This document shows positions 51,423-59,829 of a stretch of 64,000 bases of DNA, piece by piece. A program made the position numbers and the translations under genes. The notes beneath the pieces were generated by a model. It was given only the letters and a program-made list of their open reading frames with translations, did no database searches and was not told where the DNA came from. The stretch is from Siccirubricoccus phaeus (GTDB lineage Bacteria > Pseudomonadota > Alphaproteobacteria > Acetobacterales > Acetobacteraceae). How positions within the stretch are numbered: the first letter of the stretch is position 1; every line of letters starts with the position of its first letter. The DNA lies in the NCBI RefSeq assembly GCF_008360935.1, contig NZ_SRXO01000020.1, positions 1 through 64,000 on the forward strand. Reading direction: 5' to 3'.

Positions 51423-54400
51423 TCATGCGCCCCGCCGCAGATCGAGCGTCCGCGGCTGCTCCCGCGCCGGCAGCTTCTGCGGCGCCGCCATCGGCCCGGG
51501 CGTATGCCCGAAGGGCTGGAACCGCGTGCGCCGCCTGGCCTCGGCCTCGTTGGCGTTCACCGGCAGCGTCTCGTAATTCCGCCCGCCAGGATGCGAGACG
51601 TGATGCGTCAGCCCGCCCAGGCTGCGCCCGGTCCAGCGGTCATACACATCCAGCACAACGGGCGATTGCGCCCGGATGGTCGGGTGCAGCGCGGAGGGCG
51701 GGTCCCAGGCCTTGAAGCGGATGCCGGCGACGTATTCCCCCTGGGTTTCCGTCGCGGTCAGCGGCACCTCATAGCCATTGCAGGCCAGCACGTAGCGTTC
51801 CTCCACCCAGCCGGAGACCCGGGCCTGCAGGCGTTCCGTGCTGCTGTCAACATAGCGCGCCGTGCCGCCCGCCGCCGGCTCCTCCCCCAGTACGTGCCAG
51901 GGTTCCAGCGCATGGCGCAACTCCAGCCCCATGCCGCGCAAGGTCACTTCCCCGATCCGCGGGAAGCGGAATTCCTGGTGCGGCGCGAACCAGCCCTCCT
52001 CCAGCGGGAAGCCGAGATCACCCAGCTCCCGCAGCGCATCAGCGAAATCCTGCTGGACATAGTGCGGCAGCATGAACTCATCGTGCAGGCGGGTGCCCCA
52101 GCGGACCAGGCGGCGGTCATAGGGCGTCTGCCAGAAGGCGGCGATCGCGCTGCGCATCAGCAGCATCTGCGCCGCCGACATGCGGGCATGCGGCGGCATC
52201 TCCAGCGCCCGGTACTCCACCAGGCCAAGCCGGCCGGAGCTGCTCTCCGGCGCGTACATCTTGTCGATGCAGAATTCCGTCCGATGGGTGTTGCCGGTCA
52301 TGTCCGCCAGGATGTTGCGGAACAGCCGGTCGGTCAGCCAGGGCGGCGTCTCCTGCTTCGCCTTGATCCGGGAGAAGGCGACTTCCAGCTCCGCCAGGCT
52401 GTCCTGCCGCGCTTCGTCCACCCGCGGATGCTGGCTGGTCGGGCCGATGAACAACCCGCTGAACAGGTAGGAGAGGCTCGGATGGTTGTGCCAGAAGCCG
52501 AGCAGGCTCTTCAGCAAATCCGGCCGGCGCAGGAAGGGGCTCTCCGCCGGCGAGGCGCCGCCCATCACCACGTGGTTGCCGCCGCCGGTGCCGACATGCC
52601 TTCCGTCAAGCATGAATTTCTCAGCGGATAGCCCGGTCTGCCGAGCCTCCTCATAGAGCTGCCCGGTGCGCTCCACATGCTCGGCCCAGGAGGCGCTGGG
52701 GTGGATGTTCACCTCGATCACGCCCGGGTCGGGGGTGACAGAGAAGTGCAGCAGCCTGTCGTCGCGCGGCGGCAGGTAGCCTTCCAGCACCACCTGGCGG
52801 CCGGCCTCCCGCGCCGTCGCCTCGATGGCGGCGGTCAGGTCCAGCCAATCCTCCGCCTGGAAAAGCGGCGGGAAGAAGATGTGGAGGAGGCCGTTCCGCG
52901 CCTCCACGGAGAGCGCGGTGCGGACCACGCCCGGGTCGCTCCGCCCCACCACAGGCAGTTCCTGCGGCACCGGGCGGAACTCCTCGGCGCCCATGGCCGG
53001 GCCCTCCGCCAGCCGGCGCGGGCGCTCGAAGGCCTGGCGCGGCGGCAGGGGGGGCTGCGGGGCAAAGGGGTCGGGCGCCGTCTCGAAGTTGCGGGCGGCG
53101 TCTTCCTCGGAGAGCCAGGGCAGGCTTTCCAGCGGCAGGCGGAAGCCGATGGGGCTGTCCCCGGGGATGAGGAAAAGCTGGTCGCTGCGGAAGAACCAGC
53201 GGCCGGATTGCCAGCGGCGGCTGCCATCCTGCATCACCCGGCGCAGCGGCAGCACGCTGCCCACCGGGCTGGCCAGGCCCTGGGCGAAGACTCGCGCCAG
53301 CCGGGCGCGCTCCAGCGGGTCGCGCAGCTTCGCATCCTCCACCACCACATTGGCGGGGAGCTGCTTCTCGCGCCACAGGTAGTAGTGGATGTCCTCATAG
53401 GCCGGGTGGACCAGGGCGGGGTCCACCTGGAGTCGTTCCGCCAGGATGCCGGCGAAGCGGGCGGCGTCCTCGGCGGTGGCGGTGTCCCGGTCGTCGTCGG
53501 AGGCGAGCAGGTCCGGGTCGCGCCAGACCTTCTCCCCGTCCTTCCGCCAATGCGAGTAGAGCGCCCAGCGCGGCAGCGGCTCTCCGGGATACTGCTTGCC
53601 CATGGCGTATTGCAGCGCCGCGCCGGGGGACCACAGGGCGGCGAGGCGGCGCAGCAGCCTTCCGGCATAGTGGCGCTTGGTGGGGCCGAGGGCGGCGGTG
53701 TTCCATTCCGCCGCGTCCATGTCGTCGGCGGCGATGAAGGTGGGCTCGCCGCCCATGGTCAGGCGGACATCGCCGGCCTTGAGCGCCCGGTCTACCGTCT
53801 GGCCACGGGCGAGGATGTCCTGCCACTGGGCCTCGGTATAGGGCTTGGTGACGCGCGGCGTCTCCCGCACGCGGCGCACTTCCATATGGAATTCGAAGCT
53901 GGTCTCCGCCTTCTCGACGAGGCCGGTGATCGGGGCGGCGGAGACCGGCTCCGGCGTCGCGGCCAGCGGGATATGGCCCTCGCCGGCCATCAGGCCGGAG
54001 GTGGCGTCGAGGCCGATCCAGCCGGCGCCGGGCAGATAGACCTCGGCCCAGGCGTGGAGATCGGTGAAATCCTCGGCAGGGCCTTCGGGGCCCTCCAGCG
54101 GCTTCACATCGGCGACGAGCTGAATGAGGTAGCCGGAGACGAAGCGCGCGGCATAGCCGAGATGGCGGAGCAACTGCACCAGCAGCCAGGCGCTGTCGCG
54201 GCAGCTTCCCTTGCCGTTGGTCAGCGTCTCCTCCGGCGTCCAGACGCCGGGCTCCAGCCGCACCACATAGGCGATGCGTTCCTGCACGGCGCGGTTGAGG
54301 CCGACCAGCATGTCCACCGTGCGCTGCTGGCCCTTCTGCGCTTCCGCGATCAGCGCGGCCAGCAGCGGCCCCGGCTTCTCCAGCTTGCGGAAGGGGGCGA

Positions 54401-54740
54401 GCTCCTGCTCCAGCACGGGGTCGTAGGCGAAGGGCCAGGTCTCCGCCTCCGGCTCCAGGAAAAAGTCGAAGGGGTTGATGGTCGCCATGTCGGCGACGAG
54501 ATCCACGGTGACGTCGAAATGCGTGACGCGCTCGGGGAAGACCACGCGGGCCAGGTGGTTGCCCTGCGGGTCCTGCATCCAGTTGAGGAAATGCGGCTTC
54601 GGCTCGATCTTCAGCGCGTAGCTGACGGTGGGCGTGCGGGCATGCGGCGCGGGGCGCAGCCGGATGGTCTGCGGGCCGAGGGAGACGGCCCGGTCATAGC
54701 GGTAGGCGGTGCGGTGGGTCAGGGCGACGTGCAGCGGCAT
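51423..54740 (-). CDS. transglutaminase fused to DUF2126 amidoligase-like domain
   Basis: A 1105-residue two-part protein. Residues about 1-290 are a transglutaminase-like cysteine hydrolase: LHVALTHRTAYRYDRAVSLG, Cys180 in TNGKGSCRDSAW, His229 in DLHAWAEV, Asp245 in IGLDATSG. Residues about 310-1090 are DUF2126, predicted in the literature to be a COOH-NH2 ligase of the glutamine-synthetase fold, with LTMGGEPTFI, WRKDGEKVWRD, VEVNIHPSASWAEHVE-like and HVGTGGGNHVVMGG segments. First gene of the module. Fused forms are common in proteobacteria. The product is unknown. Confidence 0.9.
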   Translation of the reverse strand: MPLHVALTHRTAYRYDRAVSLGPQTIRLRPAPHARTPTVSYALKIEPKPHFLNWMQDPQGNHLARVVFPERVTHFDVTVDLVADMATINPFDFFLEPEAETWPFAYDPVLEQELAPFRKLEKPGPLLAALIAEAQKGQQRTVDMLVGLNRAVQERIAYVVRLEPGVWTPEETLTNGKGSCRDSAWLLVQLLRHLGYAARFVSGYLIQLVADVKPLEGPEGPAEDFTDLHAWAEVYLPGAGWIGLDATSGLMAGEGHIPLAATPEPVSAAPITGLVEKAETSFEFHMEVRRVRETPRVTKPYTEAQWQDILARGQTVDRALKAGDVRLTMGGEPTFIAADDMDAAEWNTAALGPTKRHYAGRLLRRLAALWSPGAALQYAMGKQYPGEPLPRWALYSHWRKDGEKVWRDPDLLASDDDRDTATAEDAARFAGILAERLQVDPALVHPAYEDIHYYLWREKQLPANVVVEDAKLRDPLERARLARVFAQGLASPVGSVLPLRRVMQDGSRRWQSGRWFFRSDQLFLIPGDSPIGFRLPLESLPWLSEEDAARNFETAPDPFAPQPPLPPRQAFERPRRLAEGPAMGAEEFRPVPQELPVVGRSDPGVVRTALSVEARNGLLHIFFPPLFQAEDWLDLTAAIEATAREAGRQVVLEGYLPPRDDRLLHFSVTPDPGVIEVNIHPSASWAEHVERTGQLYEEARQTGLSAEKFMLDGRHVGTGGGNHVVMGGASPAESPFLRRPDLLKSLLGFWHNHPSLSYLFSGLFIGPTSQHPRVDEARQDSLAELEVAFSRIKAKQETPPWLTDRLFRNILADMTGNTHRTEFCIDKMYAPESSSGRLGLVEYRALEMPPHARMSAAQMLLMRSAIAAFWQTPYDRRLVRWGTRLHDEFMLPHYVQQDFADALRELGDLGFPLEEGWFAPHQEFRFPRIGEVTLRGMGLELRHALEPWHVLGEEPAAGGTARYVDSSTERLQARVSGWVEERYVLACNGYEVPLTATETQGEYVAGIRFKAWDPPSALHPTIRAQSPVVLDVYDRWTGRSLGGLTHHVSHPGGRNYETLPVNANEAEARRRTRFQPFGHTPGPMAAPQKLPAREQPRTLDLRRGA

Positions 54741-55156
54741 CGGGCGGGCTTTTCCAGGGCTATGGCCCAGTGCGGGCCTCGGTTCGGCGGCGCATAGAGC
54801 CAGAAAGCGCCGGGCGCAGCACCGACGTTATCGGGGCGGAGCCATGCGCGGCACGGGACGGGGCGATGGGCGGGATGCCCTGGCCAGGGGCCGGGTTGCC
54901 CAGCGGGCAGGCAGCGCGGGGACGGCGGCGCGGGGCCTGGGCGCCCGCCGCGGCGGGGCCGGCTTCAGCGGGCGGCCGGGGGGTCAGGGCAGGCACCCCA
55001 GGAGGCAAGCCCAGAGGCCGGCCAGGGAGCGGATCAGGGCGGCGGCGGCGCATCGGGTCCTCCCTTCGGGTGGCGGAGCGATGCAATGCGGGTGCCAGCT
55101 TGCCGGGCCTCGCCCGGGGTTCATACTCCGGCGCTTGCCAGCGCCAGGGGAGTGCC
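54741..55156. other. intergenic region upstream of divergent genes
   Basis: 416 bp of GC-rich sequence between the divergent DUF2126 fusion and the cyclase gene. It probably holds both promoters. No ORF here has a convincing protein pattern and no strong repeat was seen. Confidence 0.4.
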
Positions 55157-55846
55157 ATGCGCCTGATCGACCTGTCCCGCACCATCACCCACAAGATGCC
55201 GCGGCTGCCGAACCACCCGATGATCAGCCTTTCGGAGTTCACCACGCATGCGGAGAAGCGGGAGGCGGAGGGCTATGCCTTCTCCTCCGCCGTCATGCTG
55301 CTGAACATGGGCGACCATTCCGGTACCCATGTGGACGCGCCGCGGCATTTCGACGAGCGGCCGGGGGCGAAGGGCATCGACGAGATGCCGCTGGAGAATT
55401 TCTTCACCGAGGCGGTGTGCCTCGACCTCTCCCACAAGCCGCTGAAGAGCGACATCTCGATCGCCGACCTGGAGGCGGCGGTGACGGCGGCGGGGGTGGA
55501 GATCAAGCCGCGCGACACGGTGCTGCTGCATATGGACCATTACCGCCGCACCTGGGGGACGGAGGGCTACATCACGGATTTCCCCGGGTTGACGAAGGAG
55601 AGCGCGACCTGGCTGGGGAAGTTCGGGATCACCGCCTTCGGGGTGGAGGCGGTCTCGCCCGGCCGGCCGGGGCGGAATAATTTCGAGGTGCACCATGTGT
55701 GCCGCGACATGGGGTTCACCCATATCGAGGGGCTGGTGAACCTGGAGCAGCTGGTGGGGAAGGGAAGGTTCCGGTTCATCGGGTTTCCGCTGAAGATCAG
55801 CGGCGGGACGGGGAGCCCGATCCGGGCTGTCGCCTGGTTGGACTGA
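55157..55846 (+). CDS. cyclase family protein (kynurenine formamidase-like)
   Basis: A 229-residue metal hydrolase. The family motif HSGTHVDAPRHFDE (H-x-G-T-H-x-D-x-P-x-H) supplies the Zn/Mn ligands; MRLIDLSRTITHKMP is the standard start. Members hydrolyse N-formylkynurenine, isatin or act as polyketide cyclases. GGGGAG precedes the ATG. First gene of a (+) strand amide-hydrolysing group. Confidence 0.9.
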   Translation: MRLIDLSRTITHKMPRLPNHPMISLSEFTTHAEKREAEGYAFSSAVMLLNMGDHSGTHVDAPRHFDERPGAKGIDEMPLENFFTEAVCLDLSHKPLKSDISIADLEAAVTAAGVEIKPRDTVLLHMDHYRRTWGTEGYITDFPGLTKESATWLGKFGITAFGVEAVSPGRPGRNNFEVHHVCRDMGFTHIEGLVNLEQLVGKGRFRFIGFPLKISGGTGSPIRAVAWLD

Positions 55847-55848
55847 TC

Positions 55849-55990
55849 GAGAGGGGCTCTGCCCCTCTCGAGCTCTCCCCGCCAAAGGCCGAAGGGCCTT
55901 TGGAAACCATGAGTCTTGGACCCGTCGGCCGAAGCGCAAAACTCTAGGGTTCCAAGGGCCCTGCGGCCCTTGGCGGGTGGGGGTTTGGGG
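55849..55990. repeat. family A palindromic repeat
   Basis: Near-identical to 20629-20690 over the first 62 bp (GAGAGGGGCTCTGCCCCTCTC, then CCAAAGGCCGAAGGGCCTTTGG). A second part has CCAAGGGCCCTGCGGCCCTTGG. It directly follows the cyclase stop. Confidence 0.8.
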
Positions 55991-56074
55991 ACCGCGGCCC
56001 TGCCGCCACCAGCGCCCTTCCCCAACCGGCCCGGTTCTTGCTCACCCACCACGTCCACCCCCGGGAGACGTGCC

Positions 56075-57064
56075 ATGAGCTGGATCGAGCATTCCTACAT
56101 GGGCCGCAAGGGCGTCGCCCGCGGCCGGCGCGGCGCGACGCATGAGCTGACCGAGGCGGTGCAGGGCGAGTATCGCTACGTCTACGGCCCCTATGCCGCG
56201 CCCGTGCTCCGCATCAGGCCCGGCGACGTGGTGGTGGCGGAGACGCATGACGCCTTCGAGGGCAAGATCAGGAGCGAGAGCGACAGCCCCTCGGCCTTGC
56301 TGAAGATGCCCTTCCTCAACCCGCAGAACGGCCCCATTGCCGTGGAGGGCGCCGAGAAGGGCGATGCGCTCGCCGTCCACATCCTCTCCATCCTGCCGCG
56401 CGGCCCGCAGCCCGTGGGCACCACCGCGCTGATCCCGGAATTCGGCGGGCTGGTCGCGACGGGCACCACCGCGATGCTGAACAAGCCGCTGCCGGAGCGC
56501 GTCAAGAAGATGGTGGTGACGCCGGAGGGCGGCGTGGTGTTCAGCGACCGCGTGACCCTGCCCTATGAGCCCTTCATCGGCACGCTCGGCGTCAGCCCGG
56601 AGATCGAGGCCGTCTCCTCCCTGCAGCCCGACTACTGGGGCGGCAACATGGATTTGCCGGATGTGGCGCCCGGCGCCGTGGTCTATTTCCCGGTGCATCA
56701 CAAGGAGGCGTTCCTCTATCTCGGCGACTGCCACGGCAGGCAGGGCGATGGCGAGCTCTGCGGCGTGGCGGTGGAGATTCCCGCCTACGCGACGGTGCAG
56801 GTCGATCTCATCAAGGGCTGGTCCATCCCCGGCGTGCGGCTGGAGACGGAGGAATTCATCATGTCCGTCGGCAGCGCCCGGCCGATGGAGGATGCGGCGC
56901 GCATCGCCTATCGCGACCTGATCCGCTGGCTGGTGGACGACTATGGCTATGAGGAATCGGAGGCCTATTTCCTCTGCACCCAGGCGGGGAAGATGCGGGT
57001 CGGCAACATGGTGGACCCGAAATACACGCTGGGCGCCTTGCTGCTGAAATCCTGGATCGGCTGA
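56075..57064 (+). CDS. acetamidase/formamidase family protein
   Basis: A 329-residue amidohydrolase of the FmdA/AmdA family. VLRIRPGDVVVAETHDAFEG, the NPQNGPIAVEGAEKGDALAV segment (metal-linked N-P-x-x-G-P) and LGDCHGRQGDGELCGVAVE are clear. It hydrolyses short-chain or formyl amides. The downstream SDR gene starts 12 bp later. Confidence 0.9.
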   Translation: MSWIEHSYMGRKGVARGRRGATHELTEAVQGEYRYVYGPYAAPVLRIRPGDVVVAETHDAFEGKIRSESDSPSALLKMPFLNPQNGPIAVEGAEKGDALAVHILSILPRGPQPVGTTALIPEFGGLVATGTTAMLNKPLPERVKKMVVTPEGGVVFSDRVTLPYEPFIGTLGVSPEIEAVSSLQPDYWGGNMDLPDVAPGAVVYFPVHHKEAFLYLGDCHGRQGDGELCGVAVEIPAYATVQVDLIKGWSIPGVRLETEEFIMSVGSARPMEDAARIAYRDLIRWLVDDYGYEESEAYFLCTQAGKMRVGNMVDPKYTLGALLLKSWIG

Positions 57065-57076
57065 GGGAGGCGCGCC

Positions 57077-57838
57077 ATGGATCTCGGGCTGCAGGGGCTG
57101 AAGGCCCTGGTGACCGGCGGCAGCAAGGGCATCGGGCTGCGCTGCGCGGAGCTGTTCGCGGCGGAGGGCGCCGATGTCGCGATCTGCGCCCGCAACGCGG
57201 CGGAGGTGGAGACGGCGGTCGCCGCGCTGCGGGCGAAGGGCGTGAACGCCTTCGGCCAGGCGGTGGACGTCGCGGACAAGGCGGCGCTGGAGGGTTGGGT
57301 CGCGGCCAGCGCGGCGACGCTGGGCGGCATCGACATCGTCGTCGCCAATGTCTCGGCCCTGGCGGTGCAGGATGACGAGGAGGCCTGGAGGAAGGGCTTC
57401 GAGACGGATCTGATGCACAGCGTCCGCCTGGTGAACGCCGCCATGCCCTTCCTGGAGGCGAGCAAATCGGCCTCCATCACGCTCATCTCCTCGGTCTCCG
57501 GAAGGGAGATCGACTTCACCGGCCCGGCCTATGGCGCCTTCAAGGCAGCGCTGGTGCATTATGCGCAGGGGCTGGCCTTCCGCCTGGCGGGGAAGAACAT
57601 CCGCGCCAATACCGTCTCCCCGGGCAACACCTATTTCCCCGGTGGCATCTGGCAGTGGATCGAACAGAACAACCCGAAGCTGTTCGCCGAGGCGCTGGCG
57701 CTGAACCCCACCGGCCGCATGGCGACGCCGGAGGAGATCGCGCGCGGCGTGGCGTTCCTGGCCAGCCCTGCCTCCTCCTTCACCACCGGCACCAACCTGG
57801 TGATCGACGGGGCGCTGACGCGGGGCGTGCAGCTTTAG
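57077..57838 (+). CDS. SDR family oxidoreductase
   Basis: A 253-residue short-chain dehydrogenase. NAD(P) motif TGGSKGIG, catalytic Ser in SVSGREIDF and Tyr/Lys in AYGAFKAALVHYA. The NTVSPGNTYFPGG loop and TTGTNLVIDGALTRG end are typical. Cotranscribed with the acetamidase/formamidase gene (GGGAGG ribosome-binding site). Confidence 0.92.
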   Translation: MDLGLQGLKALVTGGSKGIGLRCAELFAAEGADVAICARNAAEVETAVAALRAKGVNAFGQAVDVADKAALEGWVAASAATLGGIDIVVANVSALAVQDDEEAWRKGFETDLMHSVRLVNAAMPFLEASKSASITLISSVSGREIDFTGPAYGAFKAALVHYAQGLAFRLAGKNIRANTVSPGNTYFPGGIWQWIEQNNPKLFAEALALNPTGRMATPEEIARGVAFLASPASSFTTGTNLVIDGALTRGVQL

Positions 57839-58201
57839 CCTTCCCCTGGCGCTGCCGGTGCAGCACCCTGGGGGCCCGATGGAGATCGGCGCATTGCCGG
57901 GGCCGCGCGCAGGCTTCCGCGGCGAAGCTGCAAGGGCAGTCCGGGCGCGCGTTGACCACCTGGCCCCCCGCTGTCAGGCTGCGCGCAGAAGACGCCTGGG
58001 GAGTTCGCCAGCGCACCGCCTTCGGCCGGAGGTCGAGCGGTCGCACCTCGCTGCGCCCGCGCCGACGGCGGAAGGCATGCCGGATGCTGCGTGGAGAGCG
58101 TGAATGTACGGAACTGATGGCGCGGATGCGTGGGCGGGGCTGCCCCGCCCCGCCCAGGCCCGCGGGCAGGCGACGGAAGGGCAACCGCCGGAGGATCGGG
58201 C
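57839..58201. other. intergenic region, no gene supported
   Basis: 363 bp between the SDR and first amidase. A GGGCGGGGC/GCCCCGCCC hairpin lies at about 58131-58151. Open frames on both strands are Arg/Pro-rich with no recognisable pattern. GGAGGATCGGGC near the end is the amidase ribosome-binding site. Confidence 0.4.
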
Positions 58202-59824
58202 ATGAGCGCGCTTTATGAACTGACCATCGCCGAGGCGGCGCGGCGCATCGCCACGCGCGACCTCTCGCCGGTGGAGCTGACCCAGGCCTATCTGGACCGC
58301 ATCGCGGCGGTGGATGGCGTGGTGCGGGCCTATGTCGCCCTCACCGCCGACCAGGCCCTGGCGGCGGCGAAGCAGGCCGAGACGGATATCCGGCGCGACG
58401 GCCCGCGCTCGCCGCTGCACGGCGTGCCCTTCGCGCTGAAGGATATCTTCGACACCGCCGGCATCCCCACCACCGGCCATTGCCGCCGCTGCCGCACGCG
58501 CATCCCGGCGGAGGACGCCACCACGGTACGCAAGCTGCGCGAGGCGGGCGGCGTGCTGCTGGGCAAGCTGGCGACGCATGAATTCGCCACCGGCGGCCCG
58601 TCCTGGGACCTCGCCTTCCCGCCGGCGCGCAACCCCTGGGACCTCGCCCGCTTCCCGGGCGGCTCCTCCTCCGGCTCCGGCGCCGCCGTCGCTGCGGCGA
58701 TGGCGCCGGGGGCGATGGGCAGCGACACCGGCGGCTCCATCCGCCTGCCCGCCGCCTTCTGCGGCACGGCGGGGGTGAAGCCCAGCTTCGGCCGCGTCAG
58801 CAAGCGCGGCGTGCTGCCGCTCTCCTTCACCCTGGACAATGCCGGGCCGCTGGCCTGGACGGTGGAGGATTGCGCCATCCTGCTGCAGATCATCGCCGGC
58901 CATGATCCGCTGGACCCGGGCAGCGCCGACGTGCCGGTGCCGGACTACCTGGCCGGGCTGCGGGAGGGGGTGAAGGGCCTGCGCATCGGCTTGGTGCGGC
59001 ACTGGTATGAGAAGGACCGCCCCGCCAGCGACGCCACCATCGCCGCCATGGATGCGGCGGTGGAAGTGCTGCGCGGCCTGGGCGCGGAGGTGCGGGACAT
59101 CGCCCTGGCGCCGCTGGCCGATTATCAGGGCTGCATGCGCATCACCGCGCTGGCCGAAAGCTTCGCCATCCATGGCGACTGGCTGCGCACGCGTCCGGAG
59201 GATTACGGCGAGGTCTTCCGCTACCGCATCACCCCCGGCGCGCTGGTGACCGGCACGGACTACATTCGTGCCCAGCGGATGCAGCGCCTGCTGCTGCAGC
59301 AGACGCTGGAGGCGTTCAAGGATGTCGACCTGTTGCTGACCGCCACCACCTATGGCGAGGCGCCGGTGATGGCGCCGATGCGGGCGGAGGCGAATTTCGC
59401 CTCGCCGCCCCTGACCAACCCATGGAACGTCGCGCAGCTTCCGACCCTTTCGCTGTGCAACGGCTTCGGCCCGGCCGGCCTGCCGCTTTCCATGCAATTC
59501 GCCGCGCCGCCCTTCGCCGAGGCGCTGCTGCTGCGCGCCGGCCAGGCCTATGAGGCGGCGACTCCCTGGCGCGCGAAGCGGCCCGTGCTGCCGGCAACGC
59601 CGATCGAGGACGGCCCTGCCGACCAGTCCGCCCCGCCGCCGGACCCGGTTATGCGCGCCACCTACGCCACGCTGGCGGAGCGCGCCGCGCTCGAGCTGGA
59701 CGACCACCACTTCGCCCAGCTCTGCGAGGCGATGCGGCATGTGGAGGCGCTGGCGGAGGTGCTGCCGGCGGATCTCCCCTTCGGTGCCGAGCTGGCCAAT
59801 ACCGTGAGCTTCGAGGGCGAGTGA
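58202..59824 (+). CDS. amidase (amidase signature family), first tandem copy
   Basis: A 540-residue amidase-signature enzyme. The Ser-cisSer-Lys triad is visible as Lys80 (FALKDIFDTAG), cis-Ser155 (GGSSSGSG) and nucleophile Ser179 (GSDTGGSIRLPAAFCG). Residues 470-540 are an extra C-terminal tail. Related proteins act on indoleacetamide, aryl amides or allophanate/glutamyl-tRNA. It is followed by a paralogue whose first bases overlap its stop, so the two were probably duplicated. Confidence 0.93.
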   Translation: MSALYELTIAEAARRIATRDLSPVELTQAYLDRIAAVDGVVRAYVALTADQALAAAKQAETDIRRDGPRSPLHGVPFALKDIFDTAGIPTTGHCRRCRTRIPAEDATTVRKLREAGGVLLGKLATHEFATGGPSWDLAFPPARNPWDLARFPGGSSSGSGAAVAAAMAPGAMGSDTGGSIRLPAAFCGTAGVKPSFGRVSKRGVLPLSFTLDNAGPLAWTVEDCAILLQIIAGHDPLDPGSADVPVPDYLAGLREGVKGLRIGLVRHWYEKDRPASDATIAAMDAAVEVLRGLGAEVRDIALAPLADYQGCMRITALAESFAIHGDWLRTRPEDYGEVFRYRITPGALVTGTDYIRAQRMQRLLLQQTLEAFKDVDLLLTATTYGEAPVMAPMRAEANFASPPLTNPWNVAQLPTLSLCNGFGPAGLPLSMQFAAPPFAEALLLRAGQAYEAATPWRAKRPVLPATPIEDGPADQSAPPPDPVMRATYATLAERAALELDDHHFAQLCEAMRHVEALAEVLPADLPFGAELANTVSFEGE

Positions 59825-59829
59825 CGGCG

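Noticed and set aside
54760-55245. 161-residue minus-strand ORF between DUF2126 fusion and cyclase
   Set aside because: Overlaps the well-supported cyclase start and is Arg/Pro-rich with no recognisable pattern.
57780-58203. Minus-strand ORFs in the gap before the first amidase
   Set aside because: Arg/Pro-rich, overlap the SDR end or the amidase ribosome-binding site, no motif.
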